Assembly: GCF_023051145.1 (NCBI RefSeq)
Contig: NZ_JALKFS010000005.1
Location: forward strand, 1,550,001-1,614,000
DNA: 64,000 bases
From: Williamsia sp. DF01-3
GTDB taxonomy: Bacteria; Actinomycetota; Actinomycetes; Mycobacteriales; Mycobacteriaceae
Direction: 5' to 3'
Made by a program: the position numbers and the translations under genes. This document shows positions 35,007 to 43,722 of this stretch, piece after piece; position 1 is the stretch's first letter; each line of letters begins with the position of its first letter. Below the pieces are notes generated by a model. It was given only the letters and a program-made list of their open reading frames with translations, did not search any database and was not told where the DNA came from.

Positions 35007-36173
35007 TCAGTTCGCCTTCTTTCCGCTGGACATACCTGGCTTGATGACGACCTTGGTCCAGCCCTCGGACCTGGCGTCGAAGTTCCTGTAGGCGTCGGCG
35101 GCCTCTTCCAGCGAGATCTCGTGGGAGACGATCCAGGACGGCTTCGCCTTGTCAGCCGCGATGAGGTCCCGGAGCCGGCGGTTGTACTTCTTGACCGGGC
35201 ACTGACCGTTGCCCATGGTCTGCCCCTTGAACCAGTGGGTGCCGAAGTCGATGGCCGCCTTGCCCTGCTTGGCCAAGTCGTCCTTGGCGCCTGGATCCTG
35301 GGGGACGAACACGCCGACGGTGCCGATCCCGCCGGTGAAGCGCACCGCGTTGATGAGCATGTTCAAGGTGGCAGCCGTGTCTTCGTTGCCCTGAGGATCA
35401 TGGGCCTGATAGCCCACGCACTCGCAGCCACGGTCGGCTCCGAGCCCCATCGTCTCGTCCAGCACCGCCTGCACCGGGTCGGTCTTGGAGTCGTCGATGG
35501 CGATTGCTCCGATCTGCTCGGCCAGCGCGAGCCGGTCGGGGTGGCGGTCGACCACCATGACCTTCGCGGCCCCCTTGATCGTCGCGGACAGGGCAGCCAT
35601 CAGGCCCACCGGTCCGGCCCCGGCGATCACGACGCTGTCGCCCGGGATCACGCCGGCCATCTCGGTGGCGTGGTAACCGGTGGGGAAGATGTCGGAGAGC
35701 ATGACGTAGTCGTTCTCCTTCTCCTGCGCATCCTCACCCAGGCGCAGCGCGTTGTGGTCGCCGAAGGGGACCCGGAGCAGCTCCGCTTGGCCTCCGCCGT
35801 ACGAGCCCATGTCTGCAAATCCGTATGCCGCACCGGCGGCCGACGGGTCAGGCTGCGTGGTCAGGCAGTAATTCGTGAGACCGCGCTCGCAGTTCTTGCA
35901 GAACCCGCACGAGATGTTGAAGGGCAGCACGACCCGGTCGCCCACCTTGACCTTCTCCACGCCCTGACCGACCTCCACCACCTCCCCCATGTTCTCGTGG
36001 CCGAACGTGCGGCCCTGCTCGAAGGAGGTCCGGCCCTCATACATGTGCAGGTCCGAGCCGCAGATATTGGTCGTTGTCATCTTGACTAGCACATCGGTGG
36101 GACGTTCGATCTTCGCGTCCGGAACATCTGTGACCGCGACATCTCTGGGCCCCTGATAGACGACAGCCTTCAT
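35007..36173 (-). CDS. Zinc-dependent alcohol/formaldehyde dehydrogenase family protein
   Basis: A 388-residue medium-chain dehydrogenase starting at ATG 36173 after GGAGA. Catalytic zinc ligands sit in NICGSDLHMYEG and FGHENMGEV; structural zinc cysteines are CGFCKNCERGLTNYC; the NAD-binding turn is VVIAGAGPVGLMAAL. The insertion and C-terminal IVSHEISLEEAADAYRNFDA resemble glutathione-independent formaldehyde dehydrogenase-like enzymes. With PfpI, HbpS-like and ABM genes downstream it forms a probable aldehyde/oxidative-stress operon. Confidence 0.9.
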   Translation of the reverse strand: MKAVVYQGPRDVAVTDVPDAKIERPTDVLVKMTTTNICGSDLHMYEGRTSFEQGRTFGHENMGEVVEVGQGVEKVKVGDRVVLPFNISCGFCKNCERGLTNYCLTTQPDPSAAGAAYGFADMGSYGGGQAELLRVPFGDHNALRLGEDAQEKENDYVMLSDIFPTGYHATEMAGVIPGDSVVIAGAGPVGLMAALSATIKGAAKVMVVDRHPDRLALAEQIGAIAIDDSKTDPVQAVLDETMGLGADRGCECVGYQAHDPQGNEDTAATLNMLINAVRFTGGIGTVGVFVPQDPGAKDDLAKQGKAAIDFGTHWFKGQTMGNGQCPVKKYNRRLRDLIAADKAKPSWIVSHEISLEEAADAYRNFDARSEGWTKVVIKPGMSSGKKAN

Positions 36174-36390
36174 GCGAGTCTCCAATGGTTGTGCTTGGTG
36201 AACCTCTGACTTCCTCACACTCACACTGGGACGACGCCGCGTCAAGTGAATGGAGGCCATCATCAGGCTACGCCTCACGCCGCCCAACAATCGCCACCAC
36301 CGCAACCGCCCCCGACCAGCTACCCCAAGACTCACAGTGTGAACTGAACCGCCCCAGGTTTCCCGCCGCCTCCTTTTCGAGTCGAGGAGG

Positions 36391-36565
36391 ATGGTTGTAT
36401 GGCTCCCAGAGAAGCCATACGTTGAGCAGGGTTACGCCGCATGCGATCTACTGCGTGTCGGGCACTCGGAACAAGATGTGGCCAGGGATCTGGGGGAAAA
36501 GTACAGTAGCAAGTACGGAAAGGTGCCGGAGTCGGTGCTAGAACGACATCAACGGCAGATCGCGG
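36391..36565 (+). pseudogene. Small helical protein gene interrupted by IS256-family element
   Basis: The 5' part encodes VEQGYAACDLLRVGHSEQDV ARDLGEKYSSKYGKVPESVL and ERHQRQIA. The reading frame resumes exactly after the insertion and its 8-base duplication (37963-37994: AARKHLCPGV, stop). Rejoined, the product has 68 residues and looks like the small three-helix DUF3562-type proteins. GAGGAGG lies directly before ATG 36391, too close for an ideal site, so the start is uncertain. Confidence 0.6.
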
Positions 36566-37954
36566 GGGACTATCTCGTTAACGGTGTTTCGGCCGTTTTT
36601 CATCAGTAGGTTTCTGATCCAGGCCAACGGTCCGCGAAGGTGATCGCGAAGGCGTTGAGTGCGGGCTTCCACCGTGTGATCCATCGTGCCTGACCTTTGC
36701 CGGTCGGGTCCAGCGAACGGGTCACCAGGTACAAACACTTGAGCGCGGCTTGCTCGCTCGGGAAATGGCCGCGAGCTTTGACCGCCCTCCGGTAGCGCGC
36801 ATTCAGCGACTCAATAGCATTGGTAGAGCATATGACTCGACGTATCTCCGTGTCATAGTCAAGGAACGGGATGAACTCCTCCCACGCGTTGTCCCATAGC
36901 CGGATGATCGCCGGATACCGCTTGCCCCAGTTCTCGGCAAGGTCGTCGAAAGCAGCCCGCGCCGCTGCCTCACTCGGCGCGGTGTAGATCGGCTTCAGTT
37001 CCCGCTTGAGTGCGTCCCAGTGCTGACGTGCCGAGAGCCGAAAGGTGTTGCGGATCAGGTGCACCACACAGGTCTGGACCGTGGTGGCCGGCCACACATG
37101 CTCGACAACCTCCGGCAGGCCCTTGAGACCGTCGCAGACGAGAAAGAAAACGTCTTTGGTGCCACGGTTACGGATGTCAGTGAGCACGCTCATCCAGAAC
37201 TTGGCGCCCTCGCCGCCCGTGCCGGCCCACAAACCAAGCACGTCGCGGCGCCCGTCCAGGCTCACCCCGATGGCCGCGTAGATCGGCCTGTTCGCGACCT
37301 GGCCGTCGCGGATCTTGACCACGATGGCATCGATGAAGATCGCGGCGTACACCTCATCGAGCGGACGTGCAGACCAATCCTGCATCTCCTCGATCACCTT
37401 GTCGGTGATCCGAGAAATCGTCTCCTTCGAGACCGATGCACCGTAGATTTCAGCGAAGTGCGCGCTGATCTCCCCAGTCGTTAACCCTTTGGCGTACAAC
37501 GATAAAACGATCTCATCAACGCCGTTGAGCCGACGCTGCCGCTTCTTGACGATCTGCGGTTCGAACGTCCCTTCGCGGTCTCGGGGGACTTCGATCGGGA
37601 CCTGCCCGGTGGACTCGGTCAGCACTGTTTTCGGTCGAGTGCCGTTGCGGATATTCGTTGATGCCCGATCCGGGTTGGCTTGGTTTTTGTCGTGCCCGAG
37701 ATGCTCAGTCATCTCTTCGTTCAACGCCGTTTCCAGGACTGTTTTGGTGAACTGCTTGAGCAGCCCGTCCGGGCCTGTCAGCGACAGGCCCTGCTCTTTC
37801 GCCAAGCGCACGAGCTCCGCTGCCGCCGCCTCCTCGGCCGACGGTGGTGTCGATTTCTTCTTCGTCACATCATCCAGTGTCGTCATCACGGCACCCTTCT
37901 CGCCGAGCTTTCACCCAGCGTGTCGGGCCGAAACACCGATTAAGAAACACTCCC
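36566..37954 (-). mobile_element. IS256-family insertion sequence, 1389 bp, with 8-base target duplication
   Basis: Imperfect terminal inverted repeats of about 29 bases: the left end begins GGGACTATCTCG and contains CGGTGTTTCGGCC; the right end contains GGCCGAAACACCG and ends CACTCCC. Both sides are flanked by the same 8 bases, GATCGCGG (36558-36565 and 37955-37962). The single transposase gene inside is intact. The perfect target duplication points to a fairly recent insertion. Confidence 0.92.
36603..37886 (-). CDS. IS256-family transposase (mutator type)
   Basis: A 427-residue DDE transposase. IS256 hallmarks: LNEEMTEHLGHDKNQ near the N-terminus, LSLYAKGLTTGEISAHFAEI YGASVSKETIS, first catalytic Asp in AAIFIDAIVVKIRDG, second in FFLVCDGLKGLPEVV, then CVVHLIRNTFRLSAR and the catalytic Glu region ICSTNAIESLNARYRRAVKA. 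The frame is uninterrupted, so the element may be active. GTG 37889 is an alternative start, one codon earlier. Confidence 0.95.
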   Translation of the reverse strand: MTTLDDVTKKKSTPPSAEEAAAAELVRLAKEQGLSLTGPDGLLKQFTKTVLETALNEEMTEHLGHDKNQANPDRASTNIRNGTRPKTVLTESTGQVPIEVPRDREGTFEPQIVKKRQRRLNGVDEIVLSLYAKGLTTGEISAHFAEIYGASVSKETISRITDKVIEEMQDWSARPLDEVYAAIFIDAIVVKIRDGQVANRPIYAAIGVSLDGRRDVLGLWAGTGGEGAKFWMSVLTDIRNRGTKDVFFLVCDGLKGLPEVVEHVWPATTVQTCVVHLIRNTFRLSARQHWDALKRELKPIYTAPSEAAARAAFDDLAENWGKRYPAIIRLWDNAWEEFIPFLDYDTEIRRVICSTNAIESLNARYRRAVKARGHFPSEQAALKCLYLVTRSLDPTGKGQARWITRWKPALNAFAITFADRWPGSETY

Positions 37955-38134
37955 GATCGCGGCCGCCCGGAAGCATCTGTGCCCGGGTGTGTAGTTCAGA
38001 TCGTCCGCAGGTCCCGATTGGAGCATTGGCTCCCGGTCTCTTCGGCCCTCGAAGTGCTCACGTTGTGACTTATCGAGGTGTGATCAGCGATCCCTTCAAT
38101 TCAGTGATCGTGGCCCGCGGCTAGAGACAAAGAA

Positions 38135-38170
38135 AGCAGGGGCCGGGGCACTCTGAACCCGGCCCCCGCT
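38135..38170 (-). terminator. Intrinsic terminator (minus strand)
   Basis: AGCAGGGGCCGGG and CCCGGCCCCCGCT form a 12-13 pair stem with a 10-base loop. On the minus strand it is followed by CTTTCTTTGTCT, a T-rich tract. It lies 19 bases after the stop of the gene at 38189. Confidence 0.75.
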
Positions 38171-38188
38171 ATATCGGGTCTCAAGGGG

Positions 38189-38515
38189 CTAGCGGTCGAT
38201 GTAGAGGCGTGCTGCGTGCCGTTTGGCGGCGGCTTGGTGCTCTTCGGCGGCGCGGAGTGTGTCGCGAAGGGATGCGAGGGCTTCGGTGATGCTCGCGATG
38301 GCTTCGGCGGGTGTCGTGGGTGCGCCGAGAGTGTCGACGGCTAGATCATCGCGTTGGGCGAGGTCACGGTAGTCGCGCTCGATGTTGACGAGGCTCAAGA
38401 AATATCCCCAGTGGTGCTCACCGAAATTCCCCACTCGTGAGGCGGTTCTACTGTAGCGGCCGGCGGATGGCTCCGGCAGCGGTCCGGTGGCTTTCTGATC
38501 GGGCGTGGTGGTCAC
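38189..38515 (-). CDS. Hypothetical protein downstream of istB relic
   Basis: A 108-residue protein from GTG 38515, overlapping the end of the istB relic by 68 bases. It contains GNFGEHHWGYFLSLVNIERD and a helical C-terminus (AIASITEALASLRDTLRAAE EHQAAAKRHAARLY). It may be an accessory gene of the IS21-like element or a fused host fragment. A strong terminator follows. Function unknown. Confidence 0.5.
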   Translation of the reverse strand: MTTTPDQKATGPLPEPSAGRYSRTASRVGNFGEHHWGYFLSLVNIERDYRDLAQRDDLAVDTLGAPTTPAEAIASITEALASLRDTLRAAEEHQAAAKRHAARLYIDR

Positions 38516-39295
38516 GCAGGCGGTAGGAATCGCCGTCGAGTTTGAGGACCACCGAGCGATGCAGGAGCCTATCGAGCATGGCCGCGGCGACGGTGGTGTC
38601 GCCGAGGACTTCTCCCCATTCGGAGACGCTGCGGTTGGTGGTGATCACGATTGATGTCTTCAAATACCGTTGCGCCACAACCTGAAACAACGCGGAAGCA
38701 GCCTCAGCCGGCAACGGCAGGTACCCCAGCTCGTCGATCACCAGAAGTGTCGGTCCGGCATAAAATCGCATGCAGGTGGCCCACCGGCCCTCGATCGCAG
38801 CTTTGTGGCAGCGGGCCGCTAGATCCGCCGCGGTGGTGACGTACGTGCGGTACCCGGCGTGCACCGCAGCCCGGGCCAAGCCGACCGCCAGATGCGTCTT
38901 GCTGGTCCGGGCGGACCCATGAGCAGCACATTTGTCGCTGATTCGAGGTAGCCGCAGGTCCCGAGTTCGGCGATCAGCTGGCGATCCACACCGGGGGCAG
39001 CGTCGTAGTCGAACCCATCGAGCGTGGCTGGGGTGGGCAGGCTCGCGAACCGCAACCGGCCGGCCAGGCGCCGGGCCTGATTCTCCTCGACTTCCACGGC
39101 TAGGAGTTGTTCAAGGGTGCTGGTCATCGACCACCCCTCGCCGTGGGCCCGCTCAAGCATCCCTGGCAGAGCCTCGGCGGCCGCGTGGAGCTTGAGCACG
39201 GCGAGGTGGCGGCGCAGTTGCTGATAGACCGAGATCTCGGCCTGCGGCGCCGGCTCAGAGGCCGCGTTGGTGGTAGTCGTTTTGGTGCGGGTCAT
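38448..39295 (-). pseudogene. istB: IstB-like ATPase of an IS21-family element, frameshift in Walker A
   Basis: The N-terminal part has YQQLRRHLAVLKLHAAAEAL, RRLAGRLRFASLPTPATLDG FDYDAAPGVDR and ATNVLLMGPPG. There one base seems lost (CCCGGACC instead of CCCGGnACC); restoring it gives GPPGTSKTHLAVGLARAAVH. The other frame continues with CMRFYAGPTLLVIDELGYLP (Walker B), IVITTNRSVSEWGEVLGDTT and AAMLDRLLHRSVVLKLDGDS YRLR. IstB loads the transposase on target DNA. As read, it is inactive. Confidence 0.8.
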
Positions 39296-39640
39296 CGAAG
39301 GGTGGTCCTGTTCTGTGTGGCGCGCTCGTAGGCGCTCATGTCGATCACGGTGGCGGACTCTTCGGCCGCGGCTGCCGTACGGGAGTTGTTGTTCAGCAAT
39401 AGATCTGCAGCTGCAAGTGCACTCTTACCCGGTGGGATGCGTTGTTTGCGGCGGTGCGGTGGGCCACCGGTATTGGCCGTGGCCATCGCCTCGGTATTGA
39501 GCGCGTGGACGTGGCCGTGGTCGCGGACCATCGCCCCCGACCCTTCGGCGGCGAGGCGGTGTCGGGCGATGACGATCCGCCCGCTGTGGTGGCGATATCG
39601 ATGTGGGTGGCGCCACGAGTGCCCTGCGATCAGCTGTTGA
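39292..39640 (-). pseudogene. istA: IstA transposase, C-terminal remnant
   Basis: Immediately upstream of istB and overlapping it by ATGA, the frame reads RIVIARHRLAAEGSGAMVRD, GGPPHRRKQRIPPGKSALAA and ESATVIDMSAYERAT, which resembles the C-terminal tail of IS21-type IstA proteins. The DDE catalytic core is absent, so the element cannot transpose on its own. Confidence 0.5.
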
Positions 39641-39745
39641 GGAATGTCTCGGGGCGTGCGGCCTCTGAATGACCGATACTGTTTATGAAGCGACGTCGCC
39701 CGATCATCCATTTTGGAGCCAGGGGTGCTTAACGAAGGAGAGTGC

Positions 39746-40249
39746 GTGGCTGTCGCTGACGACATCACCAGAACGGGTGGCGGCGAGTTGCCGTCGGTCG
39801 GCAGGGTGGTCGTCGACCTCGCGCAGTCGGCGGTTACAGCGTGTCCGGTTGCGGACATGATGTTGGGTGAGCGGTTCGTGCAGGCCGTCGATAGGTACGT
39901 ACATCACCCGGCCTCGGGCCAGGTCGAATTACGGCCTGAGGTGACTACGGTGTTGAGCGCGAAATACCCAACCCGTGTCGTGCTTAGCAAGGCCGATGGG
40001 CTCGCTCGCCAGCCGGTGGTGATGACGGTCCAACGGTCCGCGTCGCCGGACCTCATTATCTGTCACGTGGTCGATTACAGCGACAACGCTGTCTCGGGGG
40101 TCGACACTGCCGACCGGTTGGCGCATGCACGAGCCCGCGGCTCAGCTCGCATGATCACCGCGTTCGCCCGACGATTCGGAGTCGATGAGGTCACTGCGTA
40201 CGCAATCTTGCAGTACGACGCCGACTGGCCGTTGTCCACGAAACGCTGA
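39746..40249 (+). CDS. Hypothetical protein, 167 aa
   Basis: From GTG 39746, 5 bases after AAGGAG, a good ribosome site. Soluble and unrecognised. Notable segments: VTACPVADMMLGERFVQAVD, VELRPEVTTVLSAKYPTRVV, SPDLIICHVVDYSDNAVSGV and ARMITAFARRFGVDEVTAYA ILQYD. No catalytic motif or membrane segment is evident. It stands alone between an IS21 relic and a small minus-strand gene. Confidence 0.65.
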   Translation: MAVADDITRTGGGELPSVGRVVVDLAQSAVTACPVADMMLGERFVQAVDRYVHHPASGQVELRPEVTTVLSAKYPTRVVLSKADGLARQPVVMTVQRSASPDLIICHVVDYSDNAVSGVDTADRLAHARARGSARMITAFARRFGVDEVTAYAILQYDADWPLSTKR

Positions 40250-40382
40250 CGCCGCATCGCGGTGGTGTAGCGGCAACAGACCTGAACTCTAGGAGGCAAG
40301 GTGTACCAGGTGGCGAACAAATCGGACGCAGCCGGGCTGTGCTGCTACGCGGCTTTACCCCTAGGTTTCTGCTGCTGCGTTG

Positions 40383-40628
40383 TTATTCGTCAGTGTCAGT
40401 GGTGAAGTCGGCTCGGTCGAGGAAGATGAGGGCACCGTTGTCGAGTGCCACCGCGTAGCGGCGAGGTCGAATGAGCGTGGTGCGGTCGAGTTTGACCGTG
40501 CCGTCGGGGAGTTCACCGAAATCTTCTGCGATAAAGCCGAAACCGCCGCCGGCGCTGGAGGACACGCGGACACGCGCTCCGACGGCGACAGGTGCCGTTC
40601 CCATGGGGCGGTCGTAGGTGGGCATCAC
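40383..40628 (-). CDS. Small conserved-looking beta-rich protein, 81 aa
   Basis: VAVGARVRVSSSAGGGFGFI AEDFGELPDGTVKLDRTTLI followed by RRYAVALDNGALIFLDRADF gives the pattern of a small SH3/KOW-like barrel found in several actinobacterial hypothetical proteins. No signal peptide. Position 55 bases after an Lsr2 gene on the same strand hints at co-expression. Function unknown. Confidence 0.6.
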   Translation of the reverse strand: MMPTYDRPMGTAPVAVGARVRVSSSAGGGFGFIAEDFGELPDGTVKLDRTTLIRPRRYAVALDNGALIFLDRADFTTDTDE

Positions 40629-40683
40629 ACGATTAGATCAGACTGGATAAAGTTCGGCGATCGCTAGGCGGGCGGCCACTGGG

Positions 40684-41013
40684 TCAGCGGCGTTGGTTGT
40701 AGGCCGCAATCACCGATTCCGGTAATCGTCCGCGAACGTTGACGTCGTACCCGTTTGCTGTGGCCCAGGCGCTGATGGCGGCTGCGCCTGTGGCCGATGT
40801 AGCGGCAGGCCACCCGTTTGTCTTAGCGGTATTGTTCACCCGGCGTGAGGCGGTCAGGTATTTATCGATGGCCTTGCGAAATTGCGCAGCGTGCTCCGGT
40901 GAGGTGTCGAACTCGTAGTGCTTCCCGTCGAGCGCCCACCGAATGGTGACGAACTCCTCGAGCACCGCACCGTCGAGATCATCGATGAACTGCACGGTCT
41001 GCTTCTTCGCCAT
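40684..41013 (-). CDS. Lsr2 family nucleoid-associated protein (copy 2)
   Basis: A 109-residue Lsr2 homologue from ATG 41013. MAKKQTVQFIDDLDGAVLEE and IRWALDGKHYEFDTS form the N-terminal dimerisation domain; ISAWATANGYDVNVRGRLPE with RGR is the DNA-binding tail. It is clearly different in sequence from the copies at 15912 and 54518. The three could be cargo-specific silencers of separate mobile elements. Confidence 0.92.
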   Translation of the reverse strand: MAKKQTVQFIDDLDGAVLEEFVTIRWALDGKHYEFDTSPEHAAQFRKAIDKYLTASRRVNNTAKTNGWPAATSATGAAAISAWATANGYDVNVRGRLPESVIAAYNQRR

Positions 41014-41313
41014 AGCTACTGCTGCCTCAGAACTTCGAGTTGGAAGACTAATGAATCGGCTGTGCCGACACGAAAGATCGTAACAACGCTCCATCGCTGC
41101 ACGCCTATCTTCGTCCCGACCCCATGTGCCTGTGGTGGTGTGTGAACTCCGCACGACCGTGTGCCAATGGGAAGCGCCGCTAGTCGGCCCGCATCCACTT
41201 CGGCCGCTGATCAGGTCATTCAGGGCCTGATGAAGGCTGGTCGTAATCAGACGCCGCGAGCGGCTTCACCGAATCCCGGCCGTAGACGGCTGGGTAAGCG
41301 ATCAGTTGAGAGG

Positions 41314-41745
41314 TCAGCACCCCGCCGGGTTGTCGTCTGTATCGGCGACAACCACGTTAACGGGATCGCTCGGAAAGACAGAGACAAGCAACACCTCAAA
41401 CGGGCGGTCGGGCGACTGCCAGCACCACTCAAAGCTGGAATTGGGCTGTGCCTGCGCAGTGCGAAGCTGCAGCTCTTCGATCTGCTTTGGCGGAAGCCGA
41501 TCTCCAATCCACTTCGTCGCGTCCTCGAACTGCCAGCCAGGCAGGTCGTACGCCGCCGTAGACGCCGTTGGCTCACCGATAGCGATCGCCTCAGGCGGCA
41601 TGACAACGCCAGCTATGCCCGTATCCACTACGGCAGCCATCGGGACCTCATCTGAACCCACAACTGCCGGATCGGCCGCGTGCGTATCGCTGCCACATGC
41701 CACTAGCGATGCTGTACAGCACACACCGACTAACAATCGCTTCAT
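41314..41745 (-). CDS. Putative lipoprotein, 143 aa
   Basis: The N-terminus MKRLLVGVCCTASLVACGSD is a lipoprotein signal with lipobox LVAC. The mature part (VVDTGIAGVVMPPEAIAIGE, LPGWQFEDATKWIGDRLPPK, FEWCWQSPDRPFEVLLVSVF) has two cysteines and no known domain. It would be anchored to the outside of the membrane. Function unknown. Confidence 0.75.
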   Translation of the reverse strand: MKRLLVGVCCTASLVACGSDTHAADPAVVGSDEVPMAAVVDTGIAGVVMPPEAIAIGEPTASTAAYDLPGWQFEDATKWIGDRLPPKQIEELQLRTAQAQPNSSFEWCWQSPDRPFEVLLVSVFPSDPVNVVVADTDDNPAGC

Positions 41746-41904
41746 AGAAGTTGAATATACTAATCAATTACTCCGCCCGTGCAGGTGGCCGGTTCGTTGC
41801 CGCCTCGATAGCCCGTGCAATGGGGCCTGCTGCGGGACACCAGGTCTTCTGCGAGGCCAAGCTGGTCCGATGCGGTCATTCCGCACGAGACCCGGCGATC
41901 GTGA

Positions 41905-42387
41905 CAGGCCGTCAACGGGTGGTCAGTTTGGGCCGGCGAAGCCAACCCCAAAGCAAAGCTCTGGGCAGACATCGAACAGCACCCATCCCAACGCCTTACT
42001 GGCGCCGACCCCGGCGGCATCTACACCCAGATCCACAACGTGATGGCCGCCCGAGGCTGGACCATCACCCACCGCGAGCTCGACGGCCACACCAACGGCT
42101 ACACTACCTGCGACGGCACCCGCCAGATCGTCATCGAAACCGCCCTAGAACCTGCCCAAACCGCGAAAACGATGATCCACGAAGCAGCCCACGCCCTGCT
42201 CCACGCCGAACTCACCCGCACCGACCGCCACCAGCTACACCGAGGCATCCGCGAAGTCGAAGCCGAATCAGTCGCCTACGTCCTGGCCGGCCTTCTCGGA
42301 CTCGACACCAGCACCTACAGCATCGGCTACATAGCCGAATGGGCCGAAGCAGACACCGAGCTGGTGAGAGTGCTTCGTGCGGCGTGA
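41905..42387 (+). pseudogene. ArdC/ImmA-like metallopeptidase domain, N-terminally truncated
   Basis: The frame encodes GEANPKAKLWADIEQHPSQR, GADPGGIYTQIHNVMAARGW and the metallopeptidase motif TMIHEAAHALLHAE, then EVEAESVAYVLAGLLGLDTS. HEAAH with the distal Glu is the zinc site of ImmA/IrrE and ArdC C-terminal domains. ArdC proteins protect incoming plasmids from restriction. No start codon precedes the conserved part before GTG 42037/ATG 42040, and the ssDNA-binding half is gone. Confidence 0.6.
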
Positions 42388-42693
42388 CTTTCGAGGTGGG
42401 GCAGGAATACCTGCTGTTCGTGACCGATGGACAAGGAATCGGTCGGGCCTTCGAAACCGGTCTGTGCCACAAACCAAGCCCCCATTGGGTGTCCGACATA
42501 CGAGGGCAACTCGAACAAGTGCTGGGGCCACCCCATCCGCCTGACCTCAGCCCCGACCACAGACATCACGTGGTGGACACGGGCCACGGCCGCGGTGCCG
42601 GTGCCCCTGATGGGCCTGGCGAGTGTCGTGGTTCTCGGAGCGCTGTGGTGGACCGTCACGATCGTTCGACGACGACGCCGAACCAACCCGTAG
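42368..42693 (+). pseudogene. Netrin/TIMP-like domain and membrane anchor, remnant
   Basis: One frame reads CGVTFEVGQEYLLFVTDGQG, RAFETGLCHKP, like the end of the small TIMP/netrin-type exported proteins of actinobacteria. After about 42520 another frame gives AVPVPLMGLASVVVLGALWW TVTIVRRRRR, a membrane helix with an arginine stop-transfer. A frame switch joins them; the N-terminal half is replaced by the peptidase relic. Chimeric and very likely non-functional. Confidence 0.5.
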
Positions 42694-42746
42694 GCCAGCA
42701 TCCACTGCATGATCGTCGGTGCCATCGCGCCCGACGGCAAGGTTCA

Positions 42747-42782
42747 TTTCGTCACTGGTTACGAAACACATTGTGCTGCAAT
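42747..42782 (+). repeat. 36-base palindromic repeat, copy C
   Basis: TTTCGTCACTGGTTACGAAA, then 3 bases, then ATTGTGCTGCAAT. One mismatch from the perfect palindrome. It sits inside the 3' end of a chimeric minus-strand frame. Confidence 0.75.
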
Positions 42783-43182
42783 AGGTATCAGCGACCCATG
42801 CGGGCGTCTCGTTCGCCGGCGAGCTGCAGGAGACCATGCCGGCAGCCAACACACCGATCGCGGCAACACCTACGATGATCTTGATGTGCTCATCCTTGTT
42901 GCGGATCAGCTCTTCGAACCCGCCCTCAACGACATCCTCGAGCGAAATCCTCGCGGTGACCATGCCGGCTGGCTTGATGCGACCGTCATCGAGAGCCGAT
43001 AGAACACTGGGATGCACGCCCGCGAATCCTAGAGTCGACGCAAGCTTCTTTCCTCCCAGTACCAGCGAGTTCACGTCGAACGTGGCCGGCTTCTCCCAAA
43101 TCGCCACATTGAACGCCGTCCCCTTCGGACGGATGCTCTCGACGGCCGTCTGCAGGGTGCTGTTTCGACTATCCCGCGCCAA
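42760..43182 (-). pseudogene. Zn alcohol dehydrogenase C-terminal fragment fused to a short lipoprotein-like tail
   Basis: The minus strand reads LQTAVESIRPKGTAFNVAIW, VNSLVLGGKKLASTLGFAGV and LEDVVEGGFEELIRNKDEHI KI, the C-terminus of a 2,3-butanediol/alcohol dehydrogenase. It then runs in frame into VGVAAIGVLAAGMVSCSS, which resembles a lipoprotein signal with lipobox, and ends across palindrome copy C. The N-terminal three quarters of the dehydrogenase are missing. This is a recombination product of unrelated pieces. Confidence 0.6.
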
Positions 43183-43399
43183 TCATCGAGGGCTGGGATC
43201 GAGGTACGGCAATCTGCCCTCATTGCCAGCACGAGATCCAGGTCGGACAGAGCGTGCATCACTGGCAGGATGCGCTCTGGCACACCAAACCCTGCCCATC
43301 AACCTTGTCTGATTAGGGGCAGTTTCATAGGGGCGAAGTCGACTTTCGCGATCGTCCCACGCGAACCCAGCCCGCATGGGCTCACTCGTTCGCGTTGTG

Positions 43400-43435
43400 T
43401 TTCGTCACTGGTGACGAAAATGATTGAGTCACAAT
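43400..43435 (+). repeat. 36-base palindromic repeat, copy D
   Basis: TTTCGTCACTGGTGACGAAA, a perfect palindrome, then 3 bases and ATTGAGTCACAAT. Only four bases separate it from the dif-like half site at 43440. Confidence 0.8.
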
Positions 43436-43439
43436 GGGT

Positions 43440-43467
43440 TACGCCGATAATATAGATCAACTCGTCG
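43440..43467 (+). other. dif-like site 2 (left arm and centre conserved)
   Basis: Left arm TACGCCGATAA and centre TATAGA match the sites at 22713 and 58942. The right arm, TCAACTCGTCG, does not. That is the form expected of a hybrid junction in which one arm comes from an element and the other from its target. No gene is supported in 43468-43722. Confidence 0.55.
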
Positions 43468-43722
43468 TTGGCACCAAGAAGGCCAGTCGGCGGGATTTGA
43501 ACCGTCCGGCCGGGGTCGACAAGGCCGGGGGAGAAGCTGGCACATCATCACGGTCCAACACCACAATACCCATTTGGGAAACTAGCGAGATTGCATATCT
43601 CCCAGGATGTTTGGTGGACGTGTCGAGTATCACCTAGGTATAGCACCCACAGCTGACATCGTGACACGTTCCGTCAGCAAGGCTTTGTTACGCTGGAGAT
43701 ACCTCGCTGGTTAATATGGGCT

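Noticed and set aside
35121-36089. A 322-residue plus-strand frame opposite the alcohol dehydrogenase
   Set aside because: Antisense shadow caused by high GC; no ribosome site or domain, and the minus-strand gene is unambiguous.
39669-39745. Terminal repeats for the IS21-like relic
   Set aside because: No convincing inverted repeat pair could be matched on both sides, consistent with a truncated element.
41751-42878. A 375-residue plus-strand open frame
   Set aside because: Low-complexity Arg/Pro/His composition; it is the shadow of peptidase and anchor relics in the other frames.
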